In this document: in pieces, positions 35,885-47,456 of the stretch
Numbering within the stretch: position 1 is the stretch's first letter
Layout of the letters: the number at the start of each line of letters is the position of its first letter
NCBI RefSeq assembly: GCF_019399895.1
Contig: NC_091881.1
Span: forward strand, 1,800,501-1,864,500
Length of the DNA stretch: 64,000 nucleotides
From: Cardiocondyla obscurior
Lineage: Eukaryota > Arthropoda > Insecta > Hymenoptera > Formicidae
Direction: 5' to 3'
Translations under genes and position numbers: made by a program
The notes under the pieces: model-generated
The model's input: only the letters and a program-made list of their open reading frames with translations
What the model was told of the DNA's origin: nothing
Database searches by the model: none

Positions 35885-36535
35885 ATCACTCGCGGGATAT
35901 TCACGACACTTCCGTTAAATCTTTAAACACGACCCTGAGACGTAAGCGCGGTCTAACTGTCACTTTAATACTTCGGTCGGTGTAACGAACGACACAAAAC
36001 TTGCACGAAGCACCGGTATAAAACGCGCCGCGATATAAAATATTCCTAACGCGGTAGACACTCGCGGGATAGTCCACGACACTTCCTATTAACCTTGAAT
36101 CCCGACACAAGAATCTAACTGTCACTTCAAGCGAGGTTCACGTCACCTTGTTGCGCGGTCAAAAGTCGTCGGTAGAATGACCGCGAAAACTTCCCCCAAC
36201 CCCTTCAATGTTTTCCCTACTATCGCGCGGGATATTCTTTACCCCCTTGTGTTACCCCCACCGGGGTATTCACTATCCCGCTTTTACCTTTACCGTTATT
36301 CAAAACACGCAACCACCTTTTTCGTTAAATTTTTGAATTTGACTTGAGTAATCGATAGCTCAATAATAATCGAATAAAACAGAATATTAATCATAATTTT
36401 ACTATCCCGCGTTTTATTTTTACCGCGCTTTAGAACGCGTTATCGCCTTTCTCGTTAAATTTTTGATTTTGATTCAAGAAATCGATAGCTCAATAAGACA
36501 TCGAACGGAACAGAATATTAATCGTAATTTTTCTG
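35885..36535 (+). repeat. Two tandem duplications in the right arm
   Basis: CTCGCGGGATAT/AGT, then CACGACACTTCC and later CTAACTGTCACTT, occurs at about 35888 and 36060. A second pair of about 130 bases with TTCGTTAAATTTTTGA and ATCGATAGCTCAATAA occurs at about 36268-36400 and 36401-36535. The second copy runs directly into the right-arm mini-exon. Confidence 0.65.
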
Positions 36536-36541
36536 TTTCAG

Positions 36542-36799
36542 ATAATACTGTAGCATTGAAGGAAGGACCGACCCGACATTCCGCAGACATCCTGAGAAGA
36601 GGAGGAAGACCAGGAAGAGTATCATGCATCGGCGGAGCAACTTTTAGGTGAGAATTAATTCTTTTTTATAAAATCTTTATTAAAATAAAGCTTTATCTTT
36701 ACATTAATTTAAATGCTAACATATCTACATTAATATGTTTCATTTTATGTTATAGTCACCGGCAGAACTTTAGAACTCCGCTGAAACTCATACAGATTG
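36542..36799 (+). other. Right-arm mini-exon pair (outward facing)
   Basis: Exon-like block 36542..36647 follows a strong acceptor (TTTTTCTGTTTCAG) and ends GGAGCAACTTTTAG before GTGAGA. After a 108-base AT-rich gap ending TTATAG comes block 36756..36799, ending CATACAGATTG before GTAAAA. Both blocks match the left arm in reverse orientation. The first is open as protein for 35 codons, but the joined frame hits a stop early. These may be noncoding leader exons, perhaps of Snx16. Confidence 0.4.
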
Positions 36800-36911
36800 G
36801 TAAAATATGATTTTCTTTTCGTCTATTGTAATTGAGGTCTTTTAAAAAATAACGCGCGCATGGATTCTTTTAGTAAATTATAAAATCATTACAAAATCTT
36901 TTTATTTAAAA

Positions 36912-37135
36912 AAAAGAAAAGGACAGACAGTGTATAGCTCTGGCCTTTTCTTTTATCCGACGGCAGCCGAAACGCTGGCTTCACACGGACGAGCCTCTAT
37001 ATCTGTACGCGTGGAAGCCGCGATTCCGAGTTGGGCTCTCTGCGTCCGAGGCATTAGCAGGCGCTACGGGCACACACGACACGACATGTGCCTAGTGTGC
37101 GTATGTTGCCCGTCTAAAATCTGCGACCATTGGCT
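36912..37135 (-). repeat. Right outer inverted repeat
   Basis: Reverse-complement partner of 32722-32950, with roughly nine bases in ten matching by eye. It ends CTAAAATCTGCGACCATTGG, about 500 bases upstream of the Snx16 ATG. No clear target-site duplication could be assigned outside the two ends. Confidence 0.75.
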
Positions 37136-37638
37136 GTCACCGTCGCAACCGGCACAATATGGCCATAACTGGGCTATAACAAGGTACTGATCGTTCATGA
37201 TCATATATCTCTGCGATTGGACGGTTAACAAATAATAATTTTTACAATATGGTCATATAAACGACTGTGATACACGTGATTGTGCTGAAATTATAAAAAT
37301 ACGAATTAATATTGAGCGCTCTACATTATATTCTTATGTGTTAAAATAAGTGAGGTTAGTATGTTCAACGAACATTTTGATTTATTAAACTGACACAGCA
37401 CAAGATTTATTTCTGTTCAAAGTGAGAAATTATACATGTTCCTTTAACATTTAAAGTTACTTTATTAAATTTCCTATCTTTTTTGTGTAATATTTGATAT
37501 TATAAATACTTATAAATTGATCTCAAATGCTTTTGATGTTAATTTATCACATGTTTAGTGTAACTCAGCTTTAAATTATTGTTTGACTATTTTATTTTCG
37601 AGTATGCATGGTTTTGTTTAGTTTTATCCTGGTTAAAA

Positions 37639-38689
37639 ATGTCCAATTCAGAGGCTGGTGTAGGCTGCATCAGTGAGGTAACACTTGCAATTAATAAAAC
37701 AAGAAGTTCTCAAGCAGGCACTTTGAGAGTTTTGGATAGTCCTGATTCCAATGGATCCAGCCACTCAAACTCATTTACTGTGCAACGATTTAATTATACT
37801 AATGATAACAATATCAACTCAGATATTCTTCAGTCACCTCTTACTAGTGATGACTTAAGAATACCTATTGTTGGTTACGAAATCATGGAGGAAAGATCTA
37901 GATTTACAGTTAGTTTATTATAATTTAGTTGCCACATTCTTAAATTTTGTGTAAATATATATATATGTTTAGTAATATTTATGTACATATAAAGTATTAT
38001 TTTATTTTTATTGTACTTTAAAAATATTTAAAAGATTTATTCTCTGTTCTTGATATTCAGGTTTACAAACTTCGAGTTGAATTGAAAAATGGCAACTGTT
38101 GGTTTGTGTTTCGTAGATACACAGACTTTGTACGATTACTTGCACAATTAAAGAGGCAAAAAGTTCCTATTGATCATTTAACATTACCAAGAAAAAAATG
38201 GCTTGGTGATAATTTTGCTCCAAGTTTTTTGGAAGAAAGGATATGTGGTCTTCAAACATTTGTTAATGGCATATTGAGTAGTCCTCTTCTCATAGGTGTA
38301 TCATGTGTAAGAGAATTTTTCTGTTTGGATGAACCTCCTGCTTTATCTGATACAGCTGAAGAATCTAGGGTTTGTTATAATATATATTACATTTATAGAT
38401 TTTAATATAATTTATATATTATTTTGCTTAATAGAATATTAAATCTTTACAGGCATTATTTGAAGCATTGGAAGATACAATATATAATTTGAGACAACAA
38501 TTAAAAGAATGTGATACAGCACTTGCATCCGAAAAAGCTTTGTGTAATGAATTCCGAAAAAAACTTCATCAGATATTAAGGTAAGTACTAAGCACTAAAA
38601 TGTTTATCTACAATATTTTAATAAATTGTGAAATCTTAAACTGTTATAGTGAAAGACAAACTTGTTCAAAATGTGGTGCAACTCAATAG
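37639..38689 (+). CDS. Snx16: Sorting nexin 16
   Basis: Exons are 37639..37908, 38061..38369, 38453..38580 and 38650..38689. All are GT-AG and in phase, giving 248 residues. A Ser/Asn-rich N-terminus is followed by a PX domain (about 78-188) with the phosphoinositide motif RRYTDF at 108-113 and LPRKKWLGDNF. A coiled coil follows (about 194-236, EALEDTIYNLRQQLKECDT), with a short tail holding CSKC (241-244). SNX16 binds PI3P on early and late endosomes through the PX domain and self-associates through the coiled coil. It controls receptor trafficking, including BMP signalling at fly synapses. The ATG at 37639 is the first true ATG; upstream in-frame sequence starts only with TTG. Confidence 0.93.
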
Positions 38690-39544
38690 TGATTTTATAG
38701 ACTGAATTATAATATTAGATCTGATTTAATTATACAAATTTTAAATTAGTGCTATTATAAAAAATAGTATATAATGTAAAAAATATTTTTTTAAAGCATA
38801 TTTAAATAATGGGATATTTTCGGGAACGATCTTTTATACATAGGACATTATAGTAGTTATTATATTAAAGTTTTATTGGTGTATTATAATAAGCTATATA
38901 TATATAAAATTTTATTTGCAAATTTTTGCATTTATTTATACTTTGGATATAATAACTGATGAATATTATTTATTTAAATAACTATTACGTTAAAAGATTA
39001 AAATTTTAATTAGTGGCACAAAAAAGAATAAAGATAAAAAATATTTGTTTCAATAATTAATATTTTTAATATTTTATGAGATTATAAATTCTTTAAAATT
39101 TGTACATATTTATCTTATTTTTCTTATTCATTTTATTTATATAACACTACCATTAATAATGTAAAAGTTTAATTATTAAGTTTCGATAAATTAAAATAAA
39201 TGTTATAAAAAAGTATACGTAGAATATTAATTAAAATTTTATATAAAGATACAATTTTAAATATATTAAAGTGTTATCAGATATAATAAATATGACATTG
39301 TGAGTAAAACAGAGTATATTGCAATATAGATGCCTTACTTTACCGTCTCGATATTATATCTAAGGTGTAAAATGTTTTTTTTTTTTTTTTTTTGGTGAAT
39401 TGTGAAATAAAACATGAAAAGTGAATGCCTTATGTGAGCAATTATCCACATATGCACACACGCACTCACGCATACACACACGCATGCACACATGCACACA
39501 TATACTTACGTACGCATACATATTAAATTAAAAAAAATATTTGT
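38690..39544. other. 3' region between Snx16 (+) and SLC7 transporter (-)
   Basis: AT-rich 855-base gap between convergent genes. AATAAA at 39407-39412 could serve Snx16. TTTATT elements near 38930 and 39130 could serve the minus-strand transporter, which would make the two 3' UTRs overlap. A CA/CGCA-type microsatellite runs at about 39453-39515. Confidence 0.5.
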
Positions 39545-42500
39545 TCAGTCTTTTTTTCCATCTGGAGCAACAATCAAACATAATGCTTGCATTAAAAACG
39601 TCAGCTTGTCTGAAAAAAGAAACAAAATCGTAAATTATATATATTATTATTATTAAATAAAACAGATTATATTTTATGATAAATCTTTTATACATGTAAA
39701 AGATTGCAAAATAATTGTTTAACCGATTATACTCACCTGATAAAGTATTTCTTATTTTTTTATATACAAATACATGATACACGACAATGCCGCATAAGAT
39801 GAATGCAAGTGCGAAAAGATACTTTATCGATGGCTCGTAAACTATTGGAAGCACTGCAAGGAAGATGGAAATCGCCAATACTACCCAAGGTATCACGATA
39901 GGCACGGTATATGGTCTGGGAGCGTCCGGTTTGGTCCGTCGCATAATTAAAAGCGATATCATCGCGAATCCGTAGAACACCCACATGAGAAAACTAGCGA
40001 ATTCAATCAAGGCTACTATGTCGCCTAGCATCATGCACGCTAGTGAGAGTATACATTGAAAGATCACTGCCGCAGCCGGCGTCATTTTCTCGATATGCAC
40101 GTAGCTGAAAACTCGTGGCACATGGCCTTCTCTGCCAGCGACGAAGCACAATCTGGAGACGCTGAATTGAATGCTAAGGGCGCATCCAAAGGTCGACAGT
40201 GCCACGCCGAGCGGTATTGCAAATCCCATCCAAGGTGGTAGAACTCGGTCCGCCCAAATAACTGCTACCGCCGCTGCGCTTTTCATCTCTGACATCGTTA
40301 ACGCTGACATATACATCAAGTTCATGGATACGTACAATACGGTGATGATAGGCACCGCGATAATAGTACTCCGGAAGATGTTGACTTCAGGTCTCTGAAT
40401 TTCTTCGGTGACAATTGCAGCAGAACTCCATCCGTCGTAAGCCCAGAGACCGCTGTAGAAGGCCAGAGCAATATTACCAGCTGACGTGGTGGTGCCACGA
40501 AAGGGTTTATCAAGGAGTTCCACATGACCGGAGCTTAGCCACCATATTCCACCGCCAATTACCACCATACAGGCAACTATTTTACACACGGTAAACACAT
40601 TCTGCACTTTTACGTACAGTTTGACACTGACGAGATTGATGTACGTTATCAAGCCTAATGCTATAATCGCTATGAGATTTTTTAACATCGCCATAGAATT
40701 TACAGATAAACCACAAAGATATTTAGAAAATGGTTGCACACTGTATTCTGCGAAAGTCAATGTGATTACGGCCACTTCTGCTGGTCGTAGTAGCATCACG
40801 TAAATCCAGGAGCATATGAACGCCGGTATCTGACCGGCGTAAGCATGTAATGGTCCAAAGGCCTCTATGAAATACGCATATTCTGCACCGGAACGTGGTA
40901 CCACAGTACTCAATTCGGCAAAGGCTAACGCGCCCAATAGAGATAGCACACCGCAGCTGATCCAAACGAACAAGCAAAATCCCACAGATCCTGATCTCTC
41001 AAAAGCACTGGTTGGTGATACGAAAATGCCAGAACCTGAACAATAAAATTAACGAGATTGCAGTTTAATATTAATTTGGTGGAGTCTGTTACGACAGTAG
41101 CTAATGTTTCATGACGTGAATGACTGATTAATCTCGATTAACCTTTCCGACGTTTTTAGTCATATATTAATTATTACGCTGATATATAAAATATTTGTTG
41201 ACCACTGCTAACAAACTATTTATTCTTTGATCGTTAAAAGAATATTTAAGTAATTTATATTTTTATTATTATTATGAAGATATTTATTAATGAGATTTTA
41301 TAGTATTGGGACAATCAGATTGAAATATTTGACAAATATAATGTTATTTAGTTACGTTATTTGTTGCACTGTTGTTATATCAGATATCACAATTTGATCA
41401 CAGATATAATATCATAGTAATTAATCTGTTTCTCTTGAATTGTAAATTCTGTGGAAATTCTAAAGTAGATAAAGGCTAAAATGTTCTAATACGAACGATA
41501 ATAATTGAAGAATTTGAAAAATTCTTAATCATATTACGGAAAAATAGATATTCTAATGCAATTTAATTAAATTTAAAATTTAATTGCTTATTATTATTCT
41601 GCTTACTGCTGATTTATATATAATATAAAGTTTCTTATTTTGTGGTAAAACTTTTTTTTTTTGTTTAAACAGATGTTACAATTTCAAATGTTTGTTTCTT
41701 AAACACCCGGTGCTTTTTAGGGCCGCGTGAGAAACCATTCCGGACACTGTCAATCATCTGTTGTAAAATACAAGCGCTTCAATGTATAAAGCGGTATCTT
41801 ATTTGGGTCTATACAATTATGTAATTACTGTTAACTGCTCTTAAACTGCTGTCTTGTACTAAAGGCTGCCCCATTACAGTTCCGAGAATATAATTTTATC
41901 CGAATTATTGTAATATTTATAATGATTATTACTTATTGTATCATTTTAATGAAATATTGATAAATGGGTTTGTGATTGTGCGGAACTTATCATATATAAC
42001 GTACGATGTGTATATATATGAGATAGATTTCGCCACTTCGTGGCGAGTGATGGTCGCAACAAAAATGCAATAACAAGAACACTTTGGCACGAGAAAGTCG
42101 GCCAATGACTTTCTTTGTTTCTCAACACGTGCTGCTTTAAATTCGAAACTCACGAAATATAAAGGAAAAATAAGTGAGTATTTTTCACCAAATTCTTATT
42201 AATTTTTTTAGAAAAATTTTAGGAAGTGAATTAATTTTAATACAACGTTACGATTTTCAAGGTTGGAAACAGAGGGGATGGAACAGAAATAGAATAATCA
42301 AAATTTTCGGAACAAGTTCTCATCTCACATATTATTACAAGTAAGTTAATAAGTGGCTTTTTGACAAATATATAAAAAAAGAAATTCAGTTTTATTTTAA
42401 TTTAAAATATATTTTTTATGATTATTTATAACTCTTTTTTATTTTTATTTTAAATGTTTAATTCTTTGGCGATAAAAGTCTTTAAATATCGAACTGAAAA

Positions 42501-43391
42501 ATAATCTGCACATAAAAAAAAATAATTTATTATACTTTATAGCATTGAAGAACATCTGTATAAAGAATAAATAATTTCGGAACATCGCACATTTTTGGAA
42601 TTATTTTTTCACATAATTACTTTTGGTATCTCTTAATTCACTCTTGACGCAGATGTTCTTCGATGTTTAGAAAAGCGAATTTATATCGCTTTTAAGCAAT
42701 TCTTTTATACAATTCTACGTTTGAACAATTGCGATTTCATTAACATACTTAATTTAATACTTATTGAAATGGAGTGAAGTTTTTTATCGATTAATTATTT
42801 ATTATATCCCCGTGCAATGCTAAATAAAAATAATTTTCATGACTTGCAGTAAGAGTGCGCATCGTGCCGAATCTTTTTTTAGCACGATCCAGTGGATTTG
42901 AACGAGATCTTTGTGTTGCATTACAGTTTATCGCTTAAACGCGATTGCGAACGGGAGTGTCAGAGATCGGGAATCCACAAATGAAAATGAAAAGACTAAC
43001 GTTCCCGTTTTTTTTTCTTTTTTTTTTTTTTTTTTTTTTCTTTTTATCATTTGCATGTGTTGAAAATTGTGTTCCACAATCTCGATAAAATTCACAGAGT
43101 ATTTTGGCAAAGTGACACGAACGTTGCACGTGAAAACTGAAATGTGTGCGCATACAATACACGATGTTTAATTTATTAAATCCAAAGCAGACGCGAAATA
43201 AACTTTGATCGAGATCCGACGTGCGTTTATAAATGACGATTGTGCGACTTATAATTCACGTATTCTTGAGAAAAGTTAAATTTCCAGAAAAGAGTTGTCT
43301 TACCTATCATTACTGCCAGAATAATGCTGACGGCGCTGAAAAGCCCCAGCTCTCTTTTCAGCTCGATTTTTCCGACTTGCTCATGTGCCAT
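39545..43391 (-). CDS. SLC7 b(0,+)-type amino-acid transporter light chain
   Basis: Minus-strand exons are 43391..43304, 41035..39737 and 39609..39545. All are GT-AG with phase 1 at both junctions, giving 483 residues. A short N-terminus (MAHEQVGKIELKRELG) leads into TM1. The APC-family GSGIFVSP motif (30-37) is split by intron 1. It has about twelve hydrophobic spans, AFYSGLWAYDGW in the TM6 region, AGREGHVPRVFSY, and a C-terminal KLTFLMQALCLIV helix like that of b0,+AT. Cys137, in the TM3-TM4 loop, sits where light chains form the disulfide with their SLC3 heavy chain. It is expected at the plasma membrane as a Na-independent exchanger of neutral and possibly basic amino acids. Assignment to SLC7A9-like rather than LAT/y+LAT rests on remembered similarity, and substrate range is inferred. 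Confidence 0.92.
41036..43303 (-). other. SLC7 transporter intron 1
   Basis: A 2.27 kb AT-rich intron. It contains a 16-bp inverted repeat with one mismatch (42543-42558 against about 42651-42666) and a long T-run with C interruptions at about 43011-43045. The small open frames have no support. Confidence 0.85.
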
Positions 43392-45934
43392 TTTTTTTGC
43401 CGTCAGGAACAAGAACGAGAGCGTGGAGCACGTTGCACTGATCCACCAACACTGTCAACAGTGATTCAAAATGCAGTGACGCATCGCATGTATTGCCGGA
43501 CTTTGCTTGACGATGGTGGAGGCGGCAGTGGTAGTCTTTATCTTCTCTTCTGGATGGTAGTTGCGAGCTTGTCGACAACGCTCGCACACACGATGGTAGC
43601 ACGCGACTGAAGCTATTGGGAGGGTTTATCACTGCCAGAGCTTCAAATCAACACTGGACTCGATCGGTTTGTCGCCTTTTTTTTTCCCTCCGCAGACACT
43701 TGTACTGATAAGCCGAGACTCATCCTCGTCACAGATCATCATGACCCACTATCTTTCTTAATCGCCGGTCACCAGGCTAGAGAAGATAAATGAGTCTCTA
43801 GATATCGGCATTACACCGCGTTAAGCGCTTGATTGTCAGACTTACCATCTGGCAACCAGTAATTATAGCCCACATGAATAAACTGAGTACGTTAAATGAT
43901 TTGTTTGCCCAAATTCTACGAGCCTGTTTCACACTCGGTTGAACCGACAAACATCTAATCAGCTAAGTTGTCAAGCTTCTATCAGTTTGTAGCCGATACC
44001 GCTGCAAGTCAAGTAACAAATAGATAAGATAGTGATTTAATTTTGTCTTCTTAGTATTTCAAAATCTTAAGAATCTGTATAATCGTTTCACAGCAAGGTA
44101 GTTGCCATTTCCGACGATTAGACTAAATACTACTGTGTCACTAAAGATACACATAGATCACTCGATATTCATTATTTGAAACCATGTCTACAAATAAATT
44201 AAATATACGACCGTTTTGTATTAAATACTGATAATACGTATTAATAAATGATATGCCTTTATATTGACGATAAAACAATAGAGTTTCTTGTAGGTAATAT
44301 TTCTTAAAACTACGTATATATTTTATAAAACATTAATTCAGCTAGAAGTTGTTAGTGGCTATTATACATAGAACAGATTACGCAGAAGGAATGGAGATAA
44401 TTACGGAAATTCTTATCATTTGTTAAACTGTCGTTACATTTTAAGTGAACAATCATTTTGTTTCCTGATGTTAGAACTTTTACTAGGTTGTGCGTATATA
44501 GTTATCTTATCTCTATATTTTTATTTAACGTTGCATAATTTTATAGTTATCAATATTACATTACGGAATTATGGCCTGCAAACATTATTTTTTAGCCTCA
44601 ACGAAATTATCTGCATTCTGGATGAAGTGCGCTTAATTTAAGATAATAATTTGATTAAAATCTAACCAGTTGAATCTTGATACGAAAGATAGTAACATCT
44701 TTATTAGCGAAACGAGTTTACTTGGATCCCGAAATATCAGTTGCGTTTGATAACGATAATTTAATCGTGATGTAATTTTTTCACGCAATCTTAATATAAG
44801 AAAGAGCTAGTTTAATGTGTAATTATTTTAATTTTAATTTTAATTTTTTATTCCGTATTGCGTACATTCACTCAATATTTCCATGTAAATTGAGTATTGT
44901 AAATTAAACTTAACTTATTAAAGTAACGTTAATATAATATATTACCGTATTTAATTATTTAAAGTAGTATTAATATTAAAACTTTTGATTTTTGCTATTT
45001 TATTTTATAACAGATAACTCTTACCGACGTACGTGTGCCTGTAAATTTGTGAGAAATGTTTATACTTAAATTTATATTATAACTAGGCAGTACGAAGCAC
45101 GCACTTTGAGTACGTTATTTGCTCTTGTTTTTCTAAACAAAGGTTGCGAGTGGCCTCGTGCAACTTTGACGCTACGACTCCCGCATTCCTCTACCGAAGG
45201 TCGAGCAGGCAACGCGCAAGTGGCTGAGCTCTGTACATACCGAAAAATGGTTATTTCAGAAAATAAATTAGCATCGCGGAAAAGTGGAAACAATCAAGTA
45301 ACAATGAAATCTGTACATTTCTTTTTTAAATAAAAAAATAATTAAACTATAATTTCTAATCAGCCGACATTTAATCGAAACGATATCAACAGCATTTTCC
45401 ATTAGATAATTTCAAAAATACTCTGCAGCTATGAACGCCACAATACGATCTCGTGATGTGGCGCTAAGTGAAGTTAGGTAGCGTCGGCATCATATCAACA
45501 GGTCTGTTCTCAGTCGCTACACGCTGAATCGATGCAGTAAGTTAGAGTGAAAGAAAGTATATGTTTTACTCTTACTGCACTAGTATGCATTAGTTTAGCA
45601 GTGCAGCGACCGAGACCAGATCTAATATATGTAAGCCTTGCTTTGCAAGGCAGGGCTAGAACATGCTGAAAAAATCCGCAGATTCGTACAAGTAATAATT
45701 CGTATTCAGTACAAGTTACCTGGTCCGCAAAAAATTGCTGAGATTCCTTAAGTTGACTGGTCTCAATACAATATTGCATTGTCAGATATACGTACGAAGC
45801 CACAAATTCGACAAGGACATATATTACCTACATCGTAATCGAAAATCAAACAGGAAAATGAAAAGAGTATACATTTGGATAGAAATTTTGTACTAAATTG
45901 TTTCGTTTCTAAAATTTTCACTTTTTTTTTATAG
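43392..45934. other. 5' flank of SLC7 transporter and spacer
   Basis: The first few hundred bases hold the presumed 5' UTR and promoter of the transporter (the ATG at 43391 has an A-rich context). The rest is AT-rich without a recognised gene. I looked here for N-terminal exons of the ZZZ3-like gene (Myb first half and upstream) and did not find them. Confidence 0.45.
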
Positions 45935-46683
45935 GGAATCGAACACTTAAACAAGTATCCAGCAGAGTATTAAAGTATTTTATTAAGCTTTCGAAAGCAG
46001 GCTTACCAGTCCAGGCAGAGGACCTAAAGTAAAAGTAGATTTCATGCGAAGTTTAAATAAACATCGTTACAATCATTTCTTATTTAAACATTTAACTTTT
46101 TTCCCACATCAAGATATTTCTTTTAATTTCTCAGACGAAAGTAAGGAACAACCTATAACGAAAGAACTTGTAAGTGTATGTTACTGTTTTTTGAATAAAA
46201 TGTTAAAAATTAGTAATTATTAATATTAATATTTTTTCAAGAGGACGATATAATAAACGGAGGAAGGGATGATAATTTCGAATTGAGACAAATCAATTTG
46301 TTGCGCCAAGTAAAAGCTGAAAAAAAATTCTCCTGGATGCAAACATGTCGGATATAAAGTATGTGTTATTTCTTTTTTTAATTATATTATATATCATATA
46401 GAATTACCGTTTGTTAATCTATTTTTCCCAACAGTGTGCAGTGTGTAGTAAGGAACCTTTAAATGGTATCAGGTGGCATTGTGCAGAATGTCTTATTGGA
46501 ATTGATCTATGTGGCGATTGTGCAGTAGAACGATTAGAAACAGAATCCTCACATGATCCATCTCATAGATTAATTGCCATAAAATCACCGTCAGGCACTA
46601 GAATTTATAATTTGGATTATTTTTCACAAAATTTAAGTAATCCCTCCTACAATTATCTTGATCCAAATTTCTTACCCGAATAA
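45935..46683 (+). pseudogene. ZZZ3-like Myb/ZZ zinc-finger gene fragment with two frameshifts
   Basis: Three exon-like blocks are 45935..46169, 46244..46358 and 46435..46683. Block 1 encodes the second half of a Myb/SANT repeat (NRTLKQVSSRVLKYFIKLSK), then breaks frame near 46008, where one base appears missing. Block 2 encodes ELRQINLLRQVKAE, then breaks frame in an A8 run (46320-46327), where one base appears extra. Past the break it reads CKHVGYK into block 3. Block 3 is intact: a full ZZ zinc finger (CAVC, WHCAEC, LCGDC, H-x3-H) and the ending NYLDPNFLPE, which matches the C-terminus of ZZZ3, an ATAC-complex histone-reader subunit. Introns are kept, so it is not a processed copy. The 5' part was not found. 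Either a decaying duplicate or a real gene with assembly indels. Confidence 0.75.
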
Positions 46684-47456
46684 CTTAAATAAACATGTCA
46701 TAAATAAAATATAATATAACAAAGAATTTAATAAAAATAGTATTTATACAGTAGTGGATTAAGAAATAATATAAAATACATGTTTCTTCTTTTTAGAGAA
46801 GCGAGCTTGGAAGAAGAAAGTATAGTTTAAATTTAAATCTATATAGTCTAAATTAAAATCTATACATATACAAAAAAAAGCATAAGAGTATATCGAATTG
46901 AGAAGCTCGCTATATAGCATATGGTGTAATGAGTTTATTGTAAAATTATTGTAATAACAATCACATATCGAGTCATCTATCAACGAGATATAACACACAT
47001 ATTAAAATGATGAGACATAAATAATTTAGCGGCATCACCAAGTATCTTGACGCTAGTATAGCGTTGAAAAATCATGTAACATTAAAAATATATATATATT
47101 TATTTATATATGTATAAATTGACGAGTTATTCCTATAAATATCCTCTAAAATCTGCTGTGATAAATCAATCACTTAGAAACAAATTCATGATTTATTCAA
47201 CTTTTAGGCACCAATGGTATGCAGACCCTGTCTTTGGTACATACGACCGATTCGATTTTTGTTCACATTTGAATAAAGAAGACGGACTATCACAGTCTTC
47301 TGCATCTGAATATAATCATTTCTTAGTAATTTCGTTATATGGATACTTTGTCCTTTCATTTTTTCCTTCGTTCTTGCATGTTCAATGCGAAGAAAATGTA
47401 TTGTTACATTTATTTGTGTGATACAGTCCTAAAGCACATGTTCATTAACAAAAAAC
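46684..47456. other. 3' region of pointed
   Basis: AT-rich spacer between the ZZZ3-like fragment (+) and pointed (-). TTTATT at about 47099 is AATAAA on the minus strand and a candidate polyadenylation signal for pointed. No gene seen. Confidence 0.5.

Larger units (their letters stand above)
32722..37135. repeat. Large imperfect inverted duplication between RSRC1-like and Snx16
   Basis: Sequence near the left gene reappears reversed near the right gene. Outer arms 32722-32950 and about 36912-37135 match as reverse complements with scattered differences. Further in, the segments 34017-34053 and 34170-34230 match 36756-36799 and about 36590-36647 in reverse order and orientation. The innermost arms meet at a GGCGCC centre (35463-35468). 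The left arm is longer (about 2.7 kb against 1.7 kb) because it holds a tandem array and extra direct repeats. I found no transposase. Options are a non-autonomous foldback-type element or an inverted segmental duplication. Confidence 0.75.

Noticed and set aside
36463..36651. 62-codon plus-strand frame ending CIGGATFR
   Set aside because: It overlaps the right-arm mini-exon, but the joined frame stops at once and the left arm does not keep the frame. Not called as protein.
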